64,000 nucleotides of DNA from Lelliottia sp. WAP21 (lineage in GTDB: Bacteria > Pseudomonadota > Gammaproteobacteria > Enterobacterales > Enterobacteriaceae): NCBI RefSeq assembly GCF_020532665.2, contig NZ_JAIWPG020000001.1:1-64000 (forward strand), in the 5' to 3' direction. Below are positions 16,583 through 25,703 of the stretch, in pieces. Under the pieces are notes generated by a model. The model saw nothing but the letters and a program-made list of their open reading frames with translations, had not been told where the DNA came from and searched no databases. The position numbers were made by a program, and so were the translations under genes. Within the stretch, counting starts at the first letter, position 1, and each line of letters opens with the position of its first letter.

Positions 16583-18757
16583 TTAACGCAGCAGATCCTG
16601 CAACGTCTGACGATCGGCAGGTGAGAGGTCGTCTGGATGCTCGAAGTCAATATTCTCAATTGCCCGGGTATACAGCGCGACCAGCCAGTCGTAAACGTAG
16701 GCCGTGGCGGCATGGATTGGCTGTTCCGCCAGGCGAGTGAGGCGTGGCGTGGCGCTACTGACCACCGGGGTGACAAAAATCGCCTGGCCTTTACGGATGC
16801 GGCTGGCAGGTCGCGAAGCCACTTCCGTTTCAGCATAGCCCAGCCAGCCGATGAAATTCCCCATTGCCGCCTGTAATTGTGCAGCGCTACTTTTGTCCGT
16901 CTCCACAATACCTTGCAAATTCTGTGGTAAATCCAGTCGATAGCTACTGACGATCAACGTATCGGCAATGTGCTGCATCACCAACGGGGGCAAGCCGAGC
17001 CGGTTTGCGGCCGCGGTGCTTCGGCTCCACTGACGTAAATGATTGATCCACACCCGGTGCGCCATTCGCGCTTTGTCCTGGGTCTGGAACCGATCGGCAT
17101 GGCGGGTGTGGTTCTCAGCAAACAGATCGATGGCATCGGTAAACAGTCCGTTCACATGCTCCTCACGAGGCTGCTGAACGGTGAGTAACGTTTCGAACGC
17201 TTTCAGCGGTGGAATCAACCCTTCTAGCAGTTCTCCATGCCGTGCCGCGGCGCTTTGCAACGTACGCACCATGGCTTCGGCTTGCGCACGTCTGGCCTCC
17301 GGCGTCATGAGCGTCGGCGACAGGTAGCTCTGCATCAACGCGCGAAGCTCCCCCTGGACCTGGGTTTTCAGCTTCAGTAACCGGGTCTGTCGCGGTGCAT
17401 AAAGGGTGGCCTGCGAGAGCCACTCCACCATGCGCTGCATACTGTTGGCATCCAGCGCCTGCAGCGTCCCCCAGTGTTGTCCTGGCTTGCTGAGCAACTG
17501 CTGGACGGCTTCATCCAGATTGGCTTTCGTGGTAAATCGCGCATCCTGCGGCGTAATGGCCCACACCAGGCCAGGCAATGCTGCATCTTCGTCCGGTTGC
17601 GTCTCTTTCACCCAGTTCAACAACGCCTTCGCCGTGCGGGCCGTTTGCTGGTGATGCGCAGTCGCATTGCAGATAACCAGCACGTCCGGCTGTAACTGCT
17701 GGCGATAATGCTCCAGCAACCACTGGCTTTTGGCTTGCTCAAGCGCAGAGGCTGCCGGGTCTGATGATGCGGGGATATCGATGATATCGATATTGTCGAG
17801 GGCACAATTCTCAACAGGCAGGACCAGTTCGCGGGTCAGCAGCGCCAGCACGTCTACCGGAATACTGATGGCATTATGCAAATGACCGTCATGAAGAGGA
17901 TGAAGCACCGCTTCCTGGGCATCCGGTACGGTCAGTTCGCCACGGGTCAGGAAGCCTTCGCCCGGCAGACCAAAATTGTCCACCAGCAGGCTTAGCGGTG
18001 CGGCCAGATCCTCGGCATGACCGGTCTGGTGCAGGACATGCGCCAGTTTAAGCCACTGCTGCGTCAGCTCCTGCTGCTCACCCCATAACAACGACCAGAT
18101 ACTGGCGCGGGTGCTCAGATCAAGGGCCGGGACGAGGAGCGCAAACTGGTGCCAGAGCGCATCATCCAGTTGTTGTTCAGCGCCAGGCACGGCACTTCGC
18201 CAGAAGCGGGAGACGGCACCGACATCGGCGGCAGTCATCCCTGGTACACCTTGCGACTGGCGCAGGGCACGCCATTTCTCCAGGCGCGTTTCAATCACTG
18301 ACCTGTCAACCGGGCGAATAAGCGGATCGTATCTGGCGCGCAAAATAAACAGCTGTACCAGTTCGGCTTCCGTGACCAGGCGTAAACGCAGAGGAAAAGC
18401 GTCATCGGCGACGTCATCCTGCCCGGGGGAGAAGCGGACGGCCATATTGGTCAGCGTATGGCCAGGATTGATATGCGTAAAGTAGTCGTAAGTGCGCATA
18501 CCGGGGGAGACGTTCAACCGTCCATTCCCGCTCCCGCACAGTGAAACCAGCAGATGCGCTTTTGCTGCCTGTGAATGTCCGTATAAACCTATCGCGCGCT
18601 TACCTGTGAGCGCACGATCGATTGCCTGCTCACGCGCGGCGATTTCCGTCAGGCGTGACAGTAAAGCGTCAGCGTCGTTGTCCAGCATAGGGGCGTGAAT
18701 ACGCGTTTCGTTAATCCACCCGATTAGGGCCTGGGTAGTGGCAGTCATCGCTGTCAT
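16583..18757 (-). CDS. srfC: SrfC-family protein with an eroded P-loop GTPase-like domain
   Basis: A 724-residue soluble protein, third gene of srfABC, named in Salmonella as a member of the SsrB-regulated factors; its biochemical role is not established. An N-terminal segment resembles a P-loop, KRAIGLYGHSQAAKAHLLVS (residues 53-72), but GHSQAAKA departs from GxxxxGK[ST] at the second Gly and at the final Ser/Thr. Later DNIDIIDIPASSD (321-333) resembles a Walker B/G3 DxPG, and VWAITPQDARF (398-408) lies where a G4 motif would be. I therefore read it as a dynamin-like or other TRAFAC GTPase that has lost canonical residues. The C-terminal half is mostly helical. The ATG overlaps the srfB stop (ATGA), implying coupling. 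Confidence 0.85.
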   Translation of the reverse strand: MTAMTATTQALIGWINETRIHAPMLDNDADALLSRLTEIAAREQAIDRALTGKRAIGLYGHSQAAKAHLLVSLCGSGNGRLNVSPGMRTYDYFTHINPGHTLTNMAVRFSPGQDDVADDAFPLRLRLVTEAELVQLFILRARYDPLIRPVDRSVIETRLEKWRALRQSQGVPGMTAADVGAVSRFWRSAVPGAEQQLDDALWHQFALLVPALDLSTRASIWSLLWGEQQELTQQWLKLAHVLHQTGHAEDLAAPLSLLVDNFGLPGEGFLTRGELTVPDAQEAVLHPLHDGHLHNAISIPVDVLALLTRELVLPVENCALDNIDIIDIPASSDPAASALEQAKSQWLLEHYRQQLQPDVLVICNATAHHQQTARTAKALLNWVKETQPDEDAALPGLVWAITPQDARFTTKANLDEAVQQLLSKPGQHWGTLQALDANSMQRMVEWLSQATLYAPRQTRLLKLKTQVQGELRALMQSYLSPTLMTPEARRAQAEAMVRTLQSAAARHGELLEGLIPPLKAFETLLTVQQPREEHVNGLFTDAIDLFAENHTRHADRFQTQDKARMAHRVWINHLRQWSRSTAAANRLGLPPLVMQHIADTLIVSSYRLDLPQNLQGIVETDKSSAAQLQAAMGNFIGWLGYAETEVASRPASRIRKGQAIFVTPVVSSATPRLTRLAEQPIHAATAYVYDWLVALYTRAIENIDFEHPDDLSPADRQTLQDLLR

Positions 18758-21735
18758 TTCAGGTATACACTCCCGCTGTCGATCCAGTAGTGGCTGCCGC
18801 TATGACGGCGATCGGCCAGGGTATTCAGTTTAAAGGTTAAGGCGTCCGGCGGAACCGGGGTCCCGTCCTGCAGCCAGGCATCACTCAGCTCAAAGGCTTC
18901 CGGACCTTCCTGCTTACTGCCGCCCCGTAGCGTCAGGCGAACATTCAGAACGCCGTCCCCGGCGATGGCTTTTGCCAGCTCAGCGGAGTTAATACTTAAC
19001 GTATAAAGCGGCGTGGCGGGCCAGCGCGTATTCGCCAGCTGACGGAAACCGAGCGTGACGTTGCCGCGCAGCGGGAAATGCAAACGCGCGTCCAGCTTCG
19101 CGCCAGGTTTATCCAGATCAATATCCTGATACCAGACATTCTCCTCGCGCAGCGTATTCACGGTGTTATCGAGTACGCCCAGGTAGCGTACCGTCGAATA
19201 GGCGCCAATATCTGCTGCTTTAAAGTTAAAGCGCGGCAACCGCAGGTCCAGTGCCAGGCTGCACAGCATGGCGCCAACGGCTGCGGTCGATTTAGGGTTG
19301 CCGATACGTCCTTGCTGGCTGAAGGGATACCATTCATGAACCCGATATTTATCAAGCCAGACAATACGATTGACGGGTACCGGCTGCAGATGACGAATCA
19401 ACGCCTGAACGCCAGGTAAACACCCAGGACGGCCTGTGATCAGCAGGATATCGCAGGCATAATGCGAGATGGCTTCACAAACGGCATGAAGCGGTGCGGC
19501 CAGGGTAAACTGGCCTGCCAGCATGGCGTCCTGCATTTCATGGAAATTGACGTGCAGTGGAACACGGAAAAGATCGAAGGGTTCCGACCCTGTCGGCAGG
19601 GCATGATCAATGGCCTGCTGTAAATAGTTCATCACGTTGCGCGTGGGTTTTTGCGGGAGCAAGTCACCAAAAGTGGCGTGTAAACCGGCGAGCGGGTCGT
19701 CAACGTCGCTGCTTTCCCAGCCTGCCAGTATCGCGTGCCCAATGGGCATAAAGAGCTGTAGCGCGGTCTGCTGACGTAAAACCGCCTGCGTATCAATACG
19801 TCCGGAATCCCCGAACAGAGAGGCCATTAGCAGCGTGGCGTCAGCGATCCCCGATTTTTGCAGCTGCGTTTGCAGCGCGGGGAGCACGTAGCGCTGAATG
19901 ACGTCGAGCAGCGTATCGTCCCCGGCGATCTTGAACCCCTCACGGAAGAGCAGCTGCGGGGTGATTTTGACGTTGTTGCCGGAGCCATCGTCCAGTTGAT
20001 AATGGGTAATCGCCATATCGGTGGTGCCGCCGCCGATATCAATGGAGGCTACGCGCAGCGCACGGCCTGGCTGACTTCCAGGTTCTACGGCGCGGTCCGG
20101 ACGGGCAAGCGACGCAAAAAACGCTTCGGTCTGACCGCCAAAATGGGAGATGGCTTCGTTATAGAGCCAGACCAGTTGGCCGCAGCTGGCTTCATCCCAC
20201 TCCATCTGGATTTCCGGCACCGGGACGACGCTTTTTTCCTGCTGCTTGCGGCTGGCAAAATCATCATCCTGCGGATGCCAGCCCATGGCTTTCCAGACGA
20301 TGGCAATGGCTTCAAACATGCGGCGGCGGAATATCTCGCGCTCCTGTTTCGGCATCGCCGACGGCAGGGTCAGGATCAGCGTGCGCAGTTGGCGCGGAGA
20401 GGCAGGGAATCCCAGTCGCAGCCGGGTAGCCACGCTGTTAATTTGTCCCAGCGCCTGAGCCAGGAGCTCGCATAACATATGCGTCATCAGCGTGCTGCGG
20501 CTGTACTGCGGGGAAAAGACGGGCAGACGTTCATCCTGCGGCAGGGTAAACAGCGGCTGTCCGTCATCGTTCATGAGATTCATCAGCGGGAACGCGGTAG
20601 CCAGCGGCTCACGCTGCGTTTTGGCATTCATCTGGCTAAAACGCCAGTCCTGCACCACGGGGGTTTCATCCCACAAATAGCGGCGCGGGCTGGAAATGCC
20701 GCTATTGCCCTCTGTACCGATACGCTGCGTGGCCAGTTTGCGCGCCTCATCGCCCACCCGGACAATAGAAGGCCAGACAAAGGCATCTTCGCGACCGCTC
20801 TCCACGGAGAAATGCTGCTTCCCAAATCGCGCCTCAGAAAATTCAAGACGACTGGTAAACAGCGGTTCATTCAGGAACTGCGGTTCGCTGAGCGAGCGGA
20901 CCTGTAACTCCGCCGTCTGACGCAGCCCGTCATTGGCATCACCATGATCTTCAATAATAACGCCACATGTATGGGTATTACCCACATCCAGGATCAGATC
21001 CACGGGGATGGCAGGGGTGCTTAAGGTGTGGGTGACAAATTTAACCTCAGGAACTGTCAGCTGTTCGCCCAGCATCGCCAGCAGATTTAACCAGTGTGCC
21101 TGATATTCAAAACTGCGCATTGCCTGCTGGATATCGCGCTCGGAGCGGTTTTCAACGCCTGTCGCCCAGCCGGTGAATGCTTCACGCAGCCAGCCGTCAA
21201 TCCAGGTCTGATCGAGGAAGTTCAGCACTTCGTCGTCGCGCCAGGCCAGCGCAAAGCGGGTGCCGTTGAGAATATCGTTGGCCACCGGCGAAAGGCGGGT
21301 CGTGGCGTGATCGGCAACCTGGCTGTCGAGAGCAAAGGTCACACGATGCGTATTGCCGCTACTGTCAGGCACATCAAGTTTGCGAATTTGAACGCGAGCC
21401 CAGTTGTCTGGCCCTTCCACAAAGGTGCGTGGAGGATTAAAACGTAAAAAGGGGACCGGCAGCCAGATACCGTCCAGCACGTTCAGTGAGACGTGCAGGG
21501 GGATGGTGCACTCTGGCTTCACCACTTCAGGTTGTCTGCCGCCCGCGGCGGGCAACGTATAACGACCGTTGATCAGATCATAATCCAGACGCAACAAGGG
21601 CCCGTTTGCTGTTTTACGCACGAAACGGCCATGGCGGGCGGAATCCTGCGGCGTCAGGCCAAAGTCGAGAAATTGTACGCCGCTGTTCGCAATCAGCGTG
21701 ACGCTTTGTTTATAGTCGCAAAGATTTACCAACAT
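18754..21735 (-). CDS. srfB: SrfB, Hsp70/actin-fold ATPase-like protein
   Basis: A 993-residue protein of the SrfB family. Apart from the name, the sequence shows hallmarks of the Hsp70/actin/hexokinase ATPase superfamily: phosphate-1-like PVDLILDVGNTHTCGVIIED (245-263), an Hsp70-like LILTLPSAMPKQEREIFRRR (453-471), phosphate-2-like RVASIDIGGGTTDMAITHYQ (561-580), and an adenosine-type ILLITGRPGCLPGVQALI further on. Roughly 240 residues precede the ATPase core and about 150 follow. No signal peptide or membrane helix is evident, so it is probably cytosolic. It lies three bases after srfA and overlaps srfC, so the three are made as a unit. It has been called a virulence factor in Salmonella, but no activity is known to me. 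Confidence 0.88.
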   Translation of the reverse strand: MLVNLCDYKQSVTLIANSGVQFLDFGLTPQDSARHGRFVRKTANGPLLRLDYDLINGRYTLPAAGGRQPEVVKPECTIPLHVSLNVLDGIWLPVPFLRFNPPRTFVEGPDNWARVQIRKLDVPDSSGNTHRVTFALDSQVADHATTRLSPVANDILNGTRFALAWRDDEVLNFLDQTWIDGWLREAFTGWATGVENRSERDIQQAMRSFEYQAHWLNLLAMLGEQLTVPEVKFVTHTLSTPAIPVDLILDVGNTHTCGVIIEDHGDANDGLRQTAELQVRSLSEPQFLNEPLFTSRLEFSEARFGKQHFSVESGREDAFVWPSIVRVGDEARKLATQRIGTEGNSGISSPRRYLWDETPVVQDWRFSQMNAKTQREPLATAFPLMNLMNDDGQPLFTLPQDERLPVFSPQYSRSTLMTHMLCELLAQALGQINSVATRLRLGFPASPRQLRTLILTLPSAMPKQEREIFRRRMFEAIAIVWKAMGWHPQDDDFASRKQQEKSVVPVPEIQMEWDEASCGQLVWLYNEAISHFGGQTEAFFASLARPDRAVEPGSQPGRALRVASIDIGGGTTDMAITHYQLDDGSGNNVKITPQLLFREGFKIAGDDTLLDVIQRYVLPALQTQLQKSGIADATLLMASLFGDSGRIDTQAVLRQQTALQLFMPIGHAILAGWESSDVDDPLAGLHATFGDLLPQKPTRNVMNYLQQAIDHALPTGSEPFDLFRVPLHVNFHEMQDAMLAGQFTLAAPLHAVCEAISHYACDILLITGRPGCLPGVQALIRHLQPVPVNRIVWLDKYRVHEWYPFSQQGRIGNPKSTAAVGAMLCSLALDLRLPRFNFKAADIGAYSTVRYLGVLDNTVNTLREENVWYQDIDLDKPGAKLDARLHFPLRGNVTLGFRQLANTRWPATPLYTLSINSAELAKAIAGDGVLNVRLTLRGGSKQEGPEAFELSDAWLQDGTPVPPDALTFKLNTLADRRHSGSHYWIDSGSVYLK

Positions 21736-21738
21736 AAA

Positions 21739-23085
21739 TCAGGCACCTGCTTTTTTGAACGTCAAAGGAACGACGGTTTTGGCATCATAACGCGCCGAAC
21801 ATTCCGCCACGTCGTTGGTCCCTGCTTTACAGGTGATTTCCGGCATCGGGTAACGTGACCCGTCGGTACAACGGGCATTTCCACGGGTTTTAATCAGCAG
21901 TTCACCGTTGCTGTGCAGGCCGGAGAATATGTCGGTGCGACAGACAATATTGTCACCGTGGACAACCCGTGCGGTGCCTTTGTTGTTTTGTATTTGATAG
22001 CGCAGTGAAGGGGGCTTGCCGGTGATCGGATCTTTAACATCCAGCATCACACGCCAGGTGCCGTTCAGGAAGCGCGTCGAGCCGGTTTTAACCTGCAGGG
22101 CATCCATCACCATCGCTTCTTTCGGGATGGCGGCAATCACAACGGCCTCGTCAGCGGGCTTCTGTTCTGGCTCCTTCGCACTCACCGCGACCACATCGGC
22201 CTGATGCAGTGGCAGCGTCATCTCCATAGCAGGTGCAGATTGTACCGGTTTGGGTGCGATCGCCACCGGAGCCGGAGGGGCGACGACGGGCTCAGCGGAA
22301 GGGGCCGTTTTTGGCCACAGCAGTGGGGCAGCAACCGCCGCGACCAGCACAGCCGCCACCGGTAGTGTCCAGAGAGGCAGGCGACGTTTTGGTTTTCGGA
22401 TGACGTGCGTGGGCTCGGCTGGGGGCAACGCTTCCTGTGCGACAGTGGGGACAGGTTCCGCGCCATAGACATCGTCGACGGTCATGCGCACCACCGGAGG
22501 GGGTGTCACCAGCGGCGCATCGGCTTGTTCAAACACCATCACCGGCACTGGCTCGGGTTCGGAAACAGGCTCTTCCACCGGCGCTGGCATGGGTTCCGGT
22601 AGCAGTGATTTACGCAAACAATCCAGCACATCTTCCCGGGCATTTTCGTTCAAATTAACGAAGCCCCAGAAGGTAATAACCGGCTTACCGTCCACAAGGA
22701 ACAGGAAATTTTCACCCGGGAACTGAAACGCTTTTGCCAGCAGGGAACCAAACAGCTGTTGCGCTGTTTTCGGTGACTGCAGGCTTTTTTTGCTCAGCGA
22801 CGTCACGCTGGCCAGGGTGTTTTCCAGATAGCGCAGGGCGCGTAAGCGTGCCTCTTCATCGGCGGCTTTCCAGCTCGAAACGGCGCCTTCGAGAGGGGCA
22901 TACCAGTCCACGCGGTCCCCGCCATCGTTCACCTGCGGGATCGCCAGGCAATCGACGATGGATTGCTGTTTACGCAGACGAAGCGCTTCACGAATTTGCA
23001 GTGCTGATTCAAAAACGGCCTGTCCGCCGCCGCCAACGGCCTGAAAATCATCCAGATTACCGCTGCGTAAAAGTGTTTTTGCCAC
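21739..23085 (-). CDS. srfA: SrfA, predicted single-span membrane protein of the srfABC operon
   Basis: A 448-residue protein opening MAKTLLRSGNLDDFQAVGGG. An N-terminal cytosolic domain (about 1-160) is followed by a proline- and glutamate-rich linker (about 160-228), a basic anchor KPKRRLP and one hydrophobic helix (about 236-257, TLPVAAVLVAAVAAPLLW). A second Pro/Ala-rich linker leads to a C-terminal domain (about 325-448) with four cysteines (IVCRTD, ARCTDG, ITCKAG and AECSAR), suggesting two periplasmic disulfides. Topology N-in/C-out is inferred from the positive-inside rule. It is the first gene of srfABC; the promoter lies in the divergent gap to the binding-protein gene at 23368. Its function is unknown. 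Confidence 0.85.
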   Translation of the reverse strand: MAKTLLRSGNLDDFQAVGGGGQAVFESALQIREALRLRKQQSIVDCLAIPQVNDGGDRVDWYAPLEGAVSSWKAADEEARLRALRYLENTLASVTSLSKKSLQSPKTAQQLFGSLLAKAFQFPGENFLFLVDGKPVITFWGFVNLNENAREDVLDCLRKSLLPEPMPAPVEEPVSEPEPVPVMVFEQADAPLVTPPPVVRMTVDDVYGAEPVPTVAQEALPPAEPTHVIRKPKRRLPLWTLPVAAVLVAAVAAPLLWPKTAPSAEPVVAPPAPVAIAPKPVQSAPAMEMTLPLHQADVVAVSAKEPEQKPADEAVVIAAIPKEAMVMDALQVKTGSTRFLNGTWRVMLDVKDPITGKPPSLRYQIQNNKGTARVVHGDNIVCRTDIFSGLHSNGELLIKTRGNARCTDGSRYPMPEITCKAGTNDVAECSARYDAKTVVPLTFKKAGA

Positions 23086-23367
23086 GATTTGGTCCTGTAG
23101 ACTTCTTCACCCCTCTACTTTAACGAACCCCCAACGCAAGCAAACGCGCGATGAGACGCTAAAAGCGGCGATTTCTTAGGGCATTGAAGAGAACGGTTGT
23201 ACTTGACGAACAAGGGCACTTAAGGCAAATCAATTCACTTAGCCTGGCGATAATGTCAGCGATTTTTGCTGCTTTAGAATAACCTGAGCGTATTTCGTTA
23301 TTTGCCACTCGGTGAGGGCTATGCTGTTATTACGATACACTCTAAAAATTTGAAAAGGCTTATAACC

Positions 23368-24966
23368 ATGTCTACAGGGAAAACGTTGCTGGCGTTAGCG
23401 CTCAGCACACTCTTACCGGCAAGCGCTGCCTGGGCGGCCAATAACGACACGCTTATTTATTGCTCTGAAGCCTCGCCCGAGTCCTTTAATCCGCAGATTG
23501 CCAGTTCCGGTCCCTCATTTGTTGCCAGTTCGCAGGTGCTGTATAACCGCCTGATTAACTTTGATCCGGTCAAAAATACACCGGTTCCGTCGCTCGCCGA
23601 ATCATGGACAATATCGCCAGATGGTAAAACCTATACCTTTACGCTACGCAAGGGCGTGAAGTTCAACAGCAATAAATTCTTCAAACCCACCCGTGATTTC
23701 AATGCGGATGACGTTATTTTCTCCGTGATGCGTCAGAAAGACCCTAAGCATCCTTATCACAACGTTTCACAAGGGCATTACGAATATTTTAATGATGTCG
23801 GTCTGGACACGCTGATTCAGGACGTTAAAAAAATCGATGATAATCACGTACAGTTTGTCCTGAGCGAACCCAACGCGGCCTTCCTTGCTGACTGGGGGAT
23901 GGATTTCGCCTCTATCCTCTCGGCGGAATACGCGGATGCAATGCTGAAGAAAGGTACCCCTGAGAATGTCGATAACTGGCCGATCGGAACGGGGCCTTAT
24001 GTCCTCCAGCAGTACAAAGTGGACTCCCTGATCCGGTATGTCGCGAATCCGAACTACTGGGATGGCGAGGTACCGACGAAACACCTTATATTCTCCATCA
24101 CCCCGAACGTAGAAACACGGCTGGCCAAACTGCAAACCAACGAGTGCCAGGTTATCCCTGCGCCGTCGCCCGTCCAGTTCGAGGCGATTAAAAAGAATAA
24201 AGACCTGACGCTGCACTCGGTCGATGCCCTGAACGTGGGTTACCTGGCGTTTAACACGGAGAAAAAACCGTTTGATAACGTGCTGGTGCGCCAGGCGCTG
24301 AATTACGCCACCGATAAGAAGGCTATCGTCAATGCCGTCTTTATGGGTTCCGGTACGGTCGCAAAATCACCGATTCCACCGAATATGTTGGGTTACAACA
24401 AGGATCTGCCCGATTACGGTTACGATCCTGAAAAAGCGAAGGCACTCCTGAAACAGGCGGGTCTGGAGAAAGGGGCTGAGGTAACACTATGGTCAATGCC
24501 GGTCCAGCGCCCTTATAACCCGAATTCCCGACGTATCGCAGAGATGATTCAAAGCGACTGGGCGAAAGTGGGTATCAACGCCAAAATCGTCTCGTATGAA
24601 TGGGGTGAATATCTTTCAGGTATGCGTAAAGGCGAACATGACAGCGCGCTGTTTGGCTGGATGTCCGATAACGGCGATCCGGACAACTTTGCGGATGTCC
24701 TGCTGGGCTGTAACAGTATTAAAACCGGCTCCAACGCGGCACGCTGGTGTGACAAAGGGTACAATGCGCTGGTAGAAAAAGCGAAACTGACCAGCGATCC
24801 GGCAGAGCGTTCGAAGCTCTATGGCGAAGCGCAGGTGATTTTCCATCAGCAGGCGCCCTGGATCCCGCTGGCAAACGGGAAAACATTCTATGCAACGCGT
24901 AGCAATGTCACCGGTTACAGCGTGAGTCTGATGGGCAGCGACTTCTCAAAAGCGAAGCTGAACTGA
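23368..24966 (+). CDS. DppA-like peptide ABC transporter substrate-binding protein, orphan
   Basis: A 532-residue periplasmic binding protein of the SBP_bac_5 family, very similar in plan to DppA. The start at 23368 gives the signal peptide MSTGKTLLALALSTLLPASA with cleavage after AWA; upstream in-frame codons lack a ribosome site. The mature part holds DTLIYCSEASPESFNPQIAS, AESWTISPDGKTYTFTLRKG, GTGPYVLQQYK and the closing PWIPLANGKTFYATRSNV. No permease or ATPase genes are adjacent, so it would have to deliver its ligand to a transporter encoded elsewhere, for example DppBCDF, or act as a sensor. It is divergent from srfA and followed by ydcY. Confidence 0.88.
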   Translation: MSTGKTLLALALSTLLPASAAWAANNDTLIYCSEASPESFNPQIASSGPSFVASSQVLYNRLINFDPVKNTPVPSLAESWTISPDGKTYTFTLRKGVKFNSNKFFKPTRDFNADDVIFSVMRQKDPKHPYHNVSQGHYEYFNDVGLDTLIQDVKKIDDNHVQFVLSEPNAAFLADWGMDFASILSAEYADAMLKKGTPENVDNWPIGTGPYVLQQYKVDSLIRYVANPNYWDGEVPTKHLIFSITPNVETRLAKLQTNECQVIPAPSPVQFEAIKKNKDLTLHSVDALNVGYLAFNTEKKPFDNVLVRQALNYATDKKAIVNAVFMGSGTVAKSPIPPNMLGYNKDLPDYGYDPEKAKALLKQAGLEKGAEVTLWSMPVQRPYNPNSRRIAEMIQSDWAKVGINAKIVSYEWGEYLSGMRKGEHDSALFGWMSDNGDPDNFADVLLGCNSIKTGSNAARWCDKGYNALVEKAKLTSDPAERSKLYGEAQVIFHQQAPWIPLANGKTFYATRSNVTGYSVSLMGSDFSKAKLN

Positions 24967-24973
24967 CGGTAAT

Positions 24974-24997
24974 GCCCTTTCCCCCAAGGGAGAGGGC
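24974..24997 (+). terminator. Hairpin after the DppA-like gene
   Basis: GCCCTTTCCC and GGGAGAGGGC pair around CCAA eight bases after the stop codon. The stem resembles the CCCTCTCCC-type hairpins seen at 49176 and in the repeats from 54209. There is no T-run, so it may reduce rather than end transcription into ydcY. Confidence 0.45.
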
Positions 24998-25017
24998 GCA
25001 AACAACAAGGAGTGACA

Positions 25018-25251
25018 ATGTCACATCTGGAAGAGGTCATCGCCCGCGTTGACGCGGCGGTGGAAGAGAGCGTAATCACCCATATGAATGAACTTCTGAT
25101 CGCGCTGAGTGATGATCCGGCATTAAGCCGCGAGGTGCGCTACGAGCAACAGCAGCGGCTGCGCATCGCCATTGCCCACCATGGCAAGCAGCATAAAGAA
25201 GAGCAGGAAGCGCGGAATGACCACCTGACGAAAGGTGGCACCATTTTGTAA
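25018..25251 (+). CDS. ydcY: YdcY, small DUF2526 protein
   Basis: A 77-residue protein matching E. coli YdcY: MSHLEEVIARVDAAVEESVI at the start and HLTKGGTIL at the end. It is predicted to be largely helical and highly charged, with QQRLRIAIAHHGKQHKEEQE in the middle. The start at 25018 follows CAAGGAGTG at the right spacing; a GTG six bases upstream is in frame but is part of the ribosome site. It is convergent with ydcZ, whose stop is two bases away. The function is unknown. Confidence 0.9.
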   Translation: MSHLEEVIARVDAAVEESVITHMNELLIALSDDPALSREVRYEQQQRLRIAIAHHGKQHKEEQEARNDHLTKGGTIL

Positions 25252-25253
25252 GT

Positions 25254-25703
25254 TTAAAACTGGCGTCGGGCGACAAGCCAGGCGCCAATAACCAGCAATA
25301 CCGCGCCGCAAACGGGGCCGACCAGCGCCCGCAACGGGATACCATGACTTTTGAGGATGTCCATCACCAGCCCGCCAATTAACTGGCTGGCAACCAGCAC
25401 CGCAATCGTGGTTGCCGCACCGACATACTGATAACCACTGATGCTGGCGAAGACAAAAAAGGAGCCCAGCAGCCCGGGTACCAGCGTCCACCAGCGGACC
25501 GTCGCCACCAGCTCGCTGAAACCCGACAGACCGTTTTTGACCAGCAATATGCTGACAAAAAGCACAATCCCCACCAGTGAGTTCAGCAGCATGGCAATCA
25601 ATATCGTCGATGATGACTGGGTGATGCGCACCATAAGCGTGTTTTGCACCACCAGGCCAATCCCGGCCGCCACCAGAAAAACCATCGTCAGGGACTGGTT
25701 CAT
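25254..25703 (-). CDS. ydcZ: DMT-superfamily inner membrane protein YdcZ (DUF606)
   Basis: A 149-residue protein with about five hydrophobic helices; it opens MNQSLTMVFLVAAGIGLVVQ and contains LLNSLVGIVLFVSILLVKNG and SQLIGGLVMDILKSHG. It belongs to the DUF606/EamA-related half-size transporters. The substrate is unknown. The start codon overlaps the mnaT stop (TGATG), so ydcZ is translationally coupled to the acetyltransferase gene upstream, the same arrangement as in E. coli. An efflux or import partner for an MnaT substrate is conceivable but unproven. Confidence 0.9.
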   Translation of the reverse strand: MNQSLTMVFLVAAGIGLVVQNTLMVRITQSSSTILIAMLLNSLVGIVLFVSILLVKNGLSGFSELVATVRWWTLVPGLLGSFFVFASISGYQYVGAATTIAVLVASQLIGGLVMDILKSHGIPLRALVGPVCGAVLLVIGAWLVARRQF

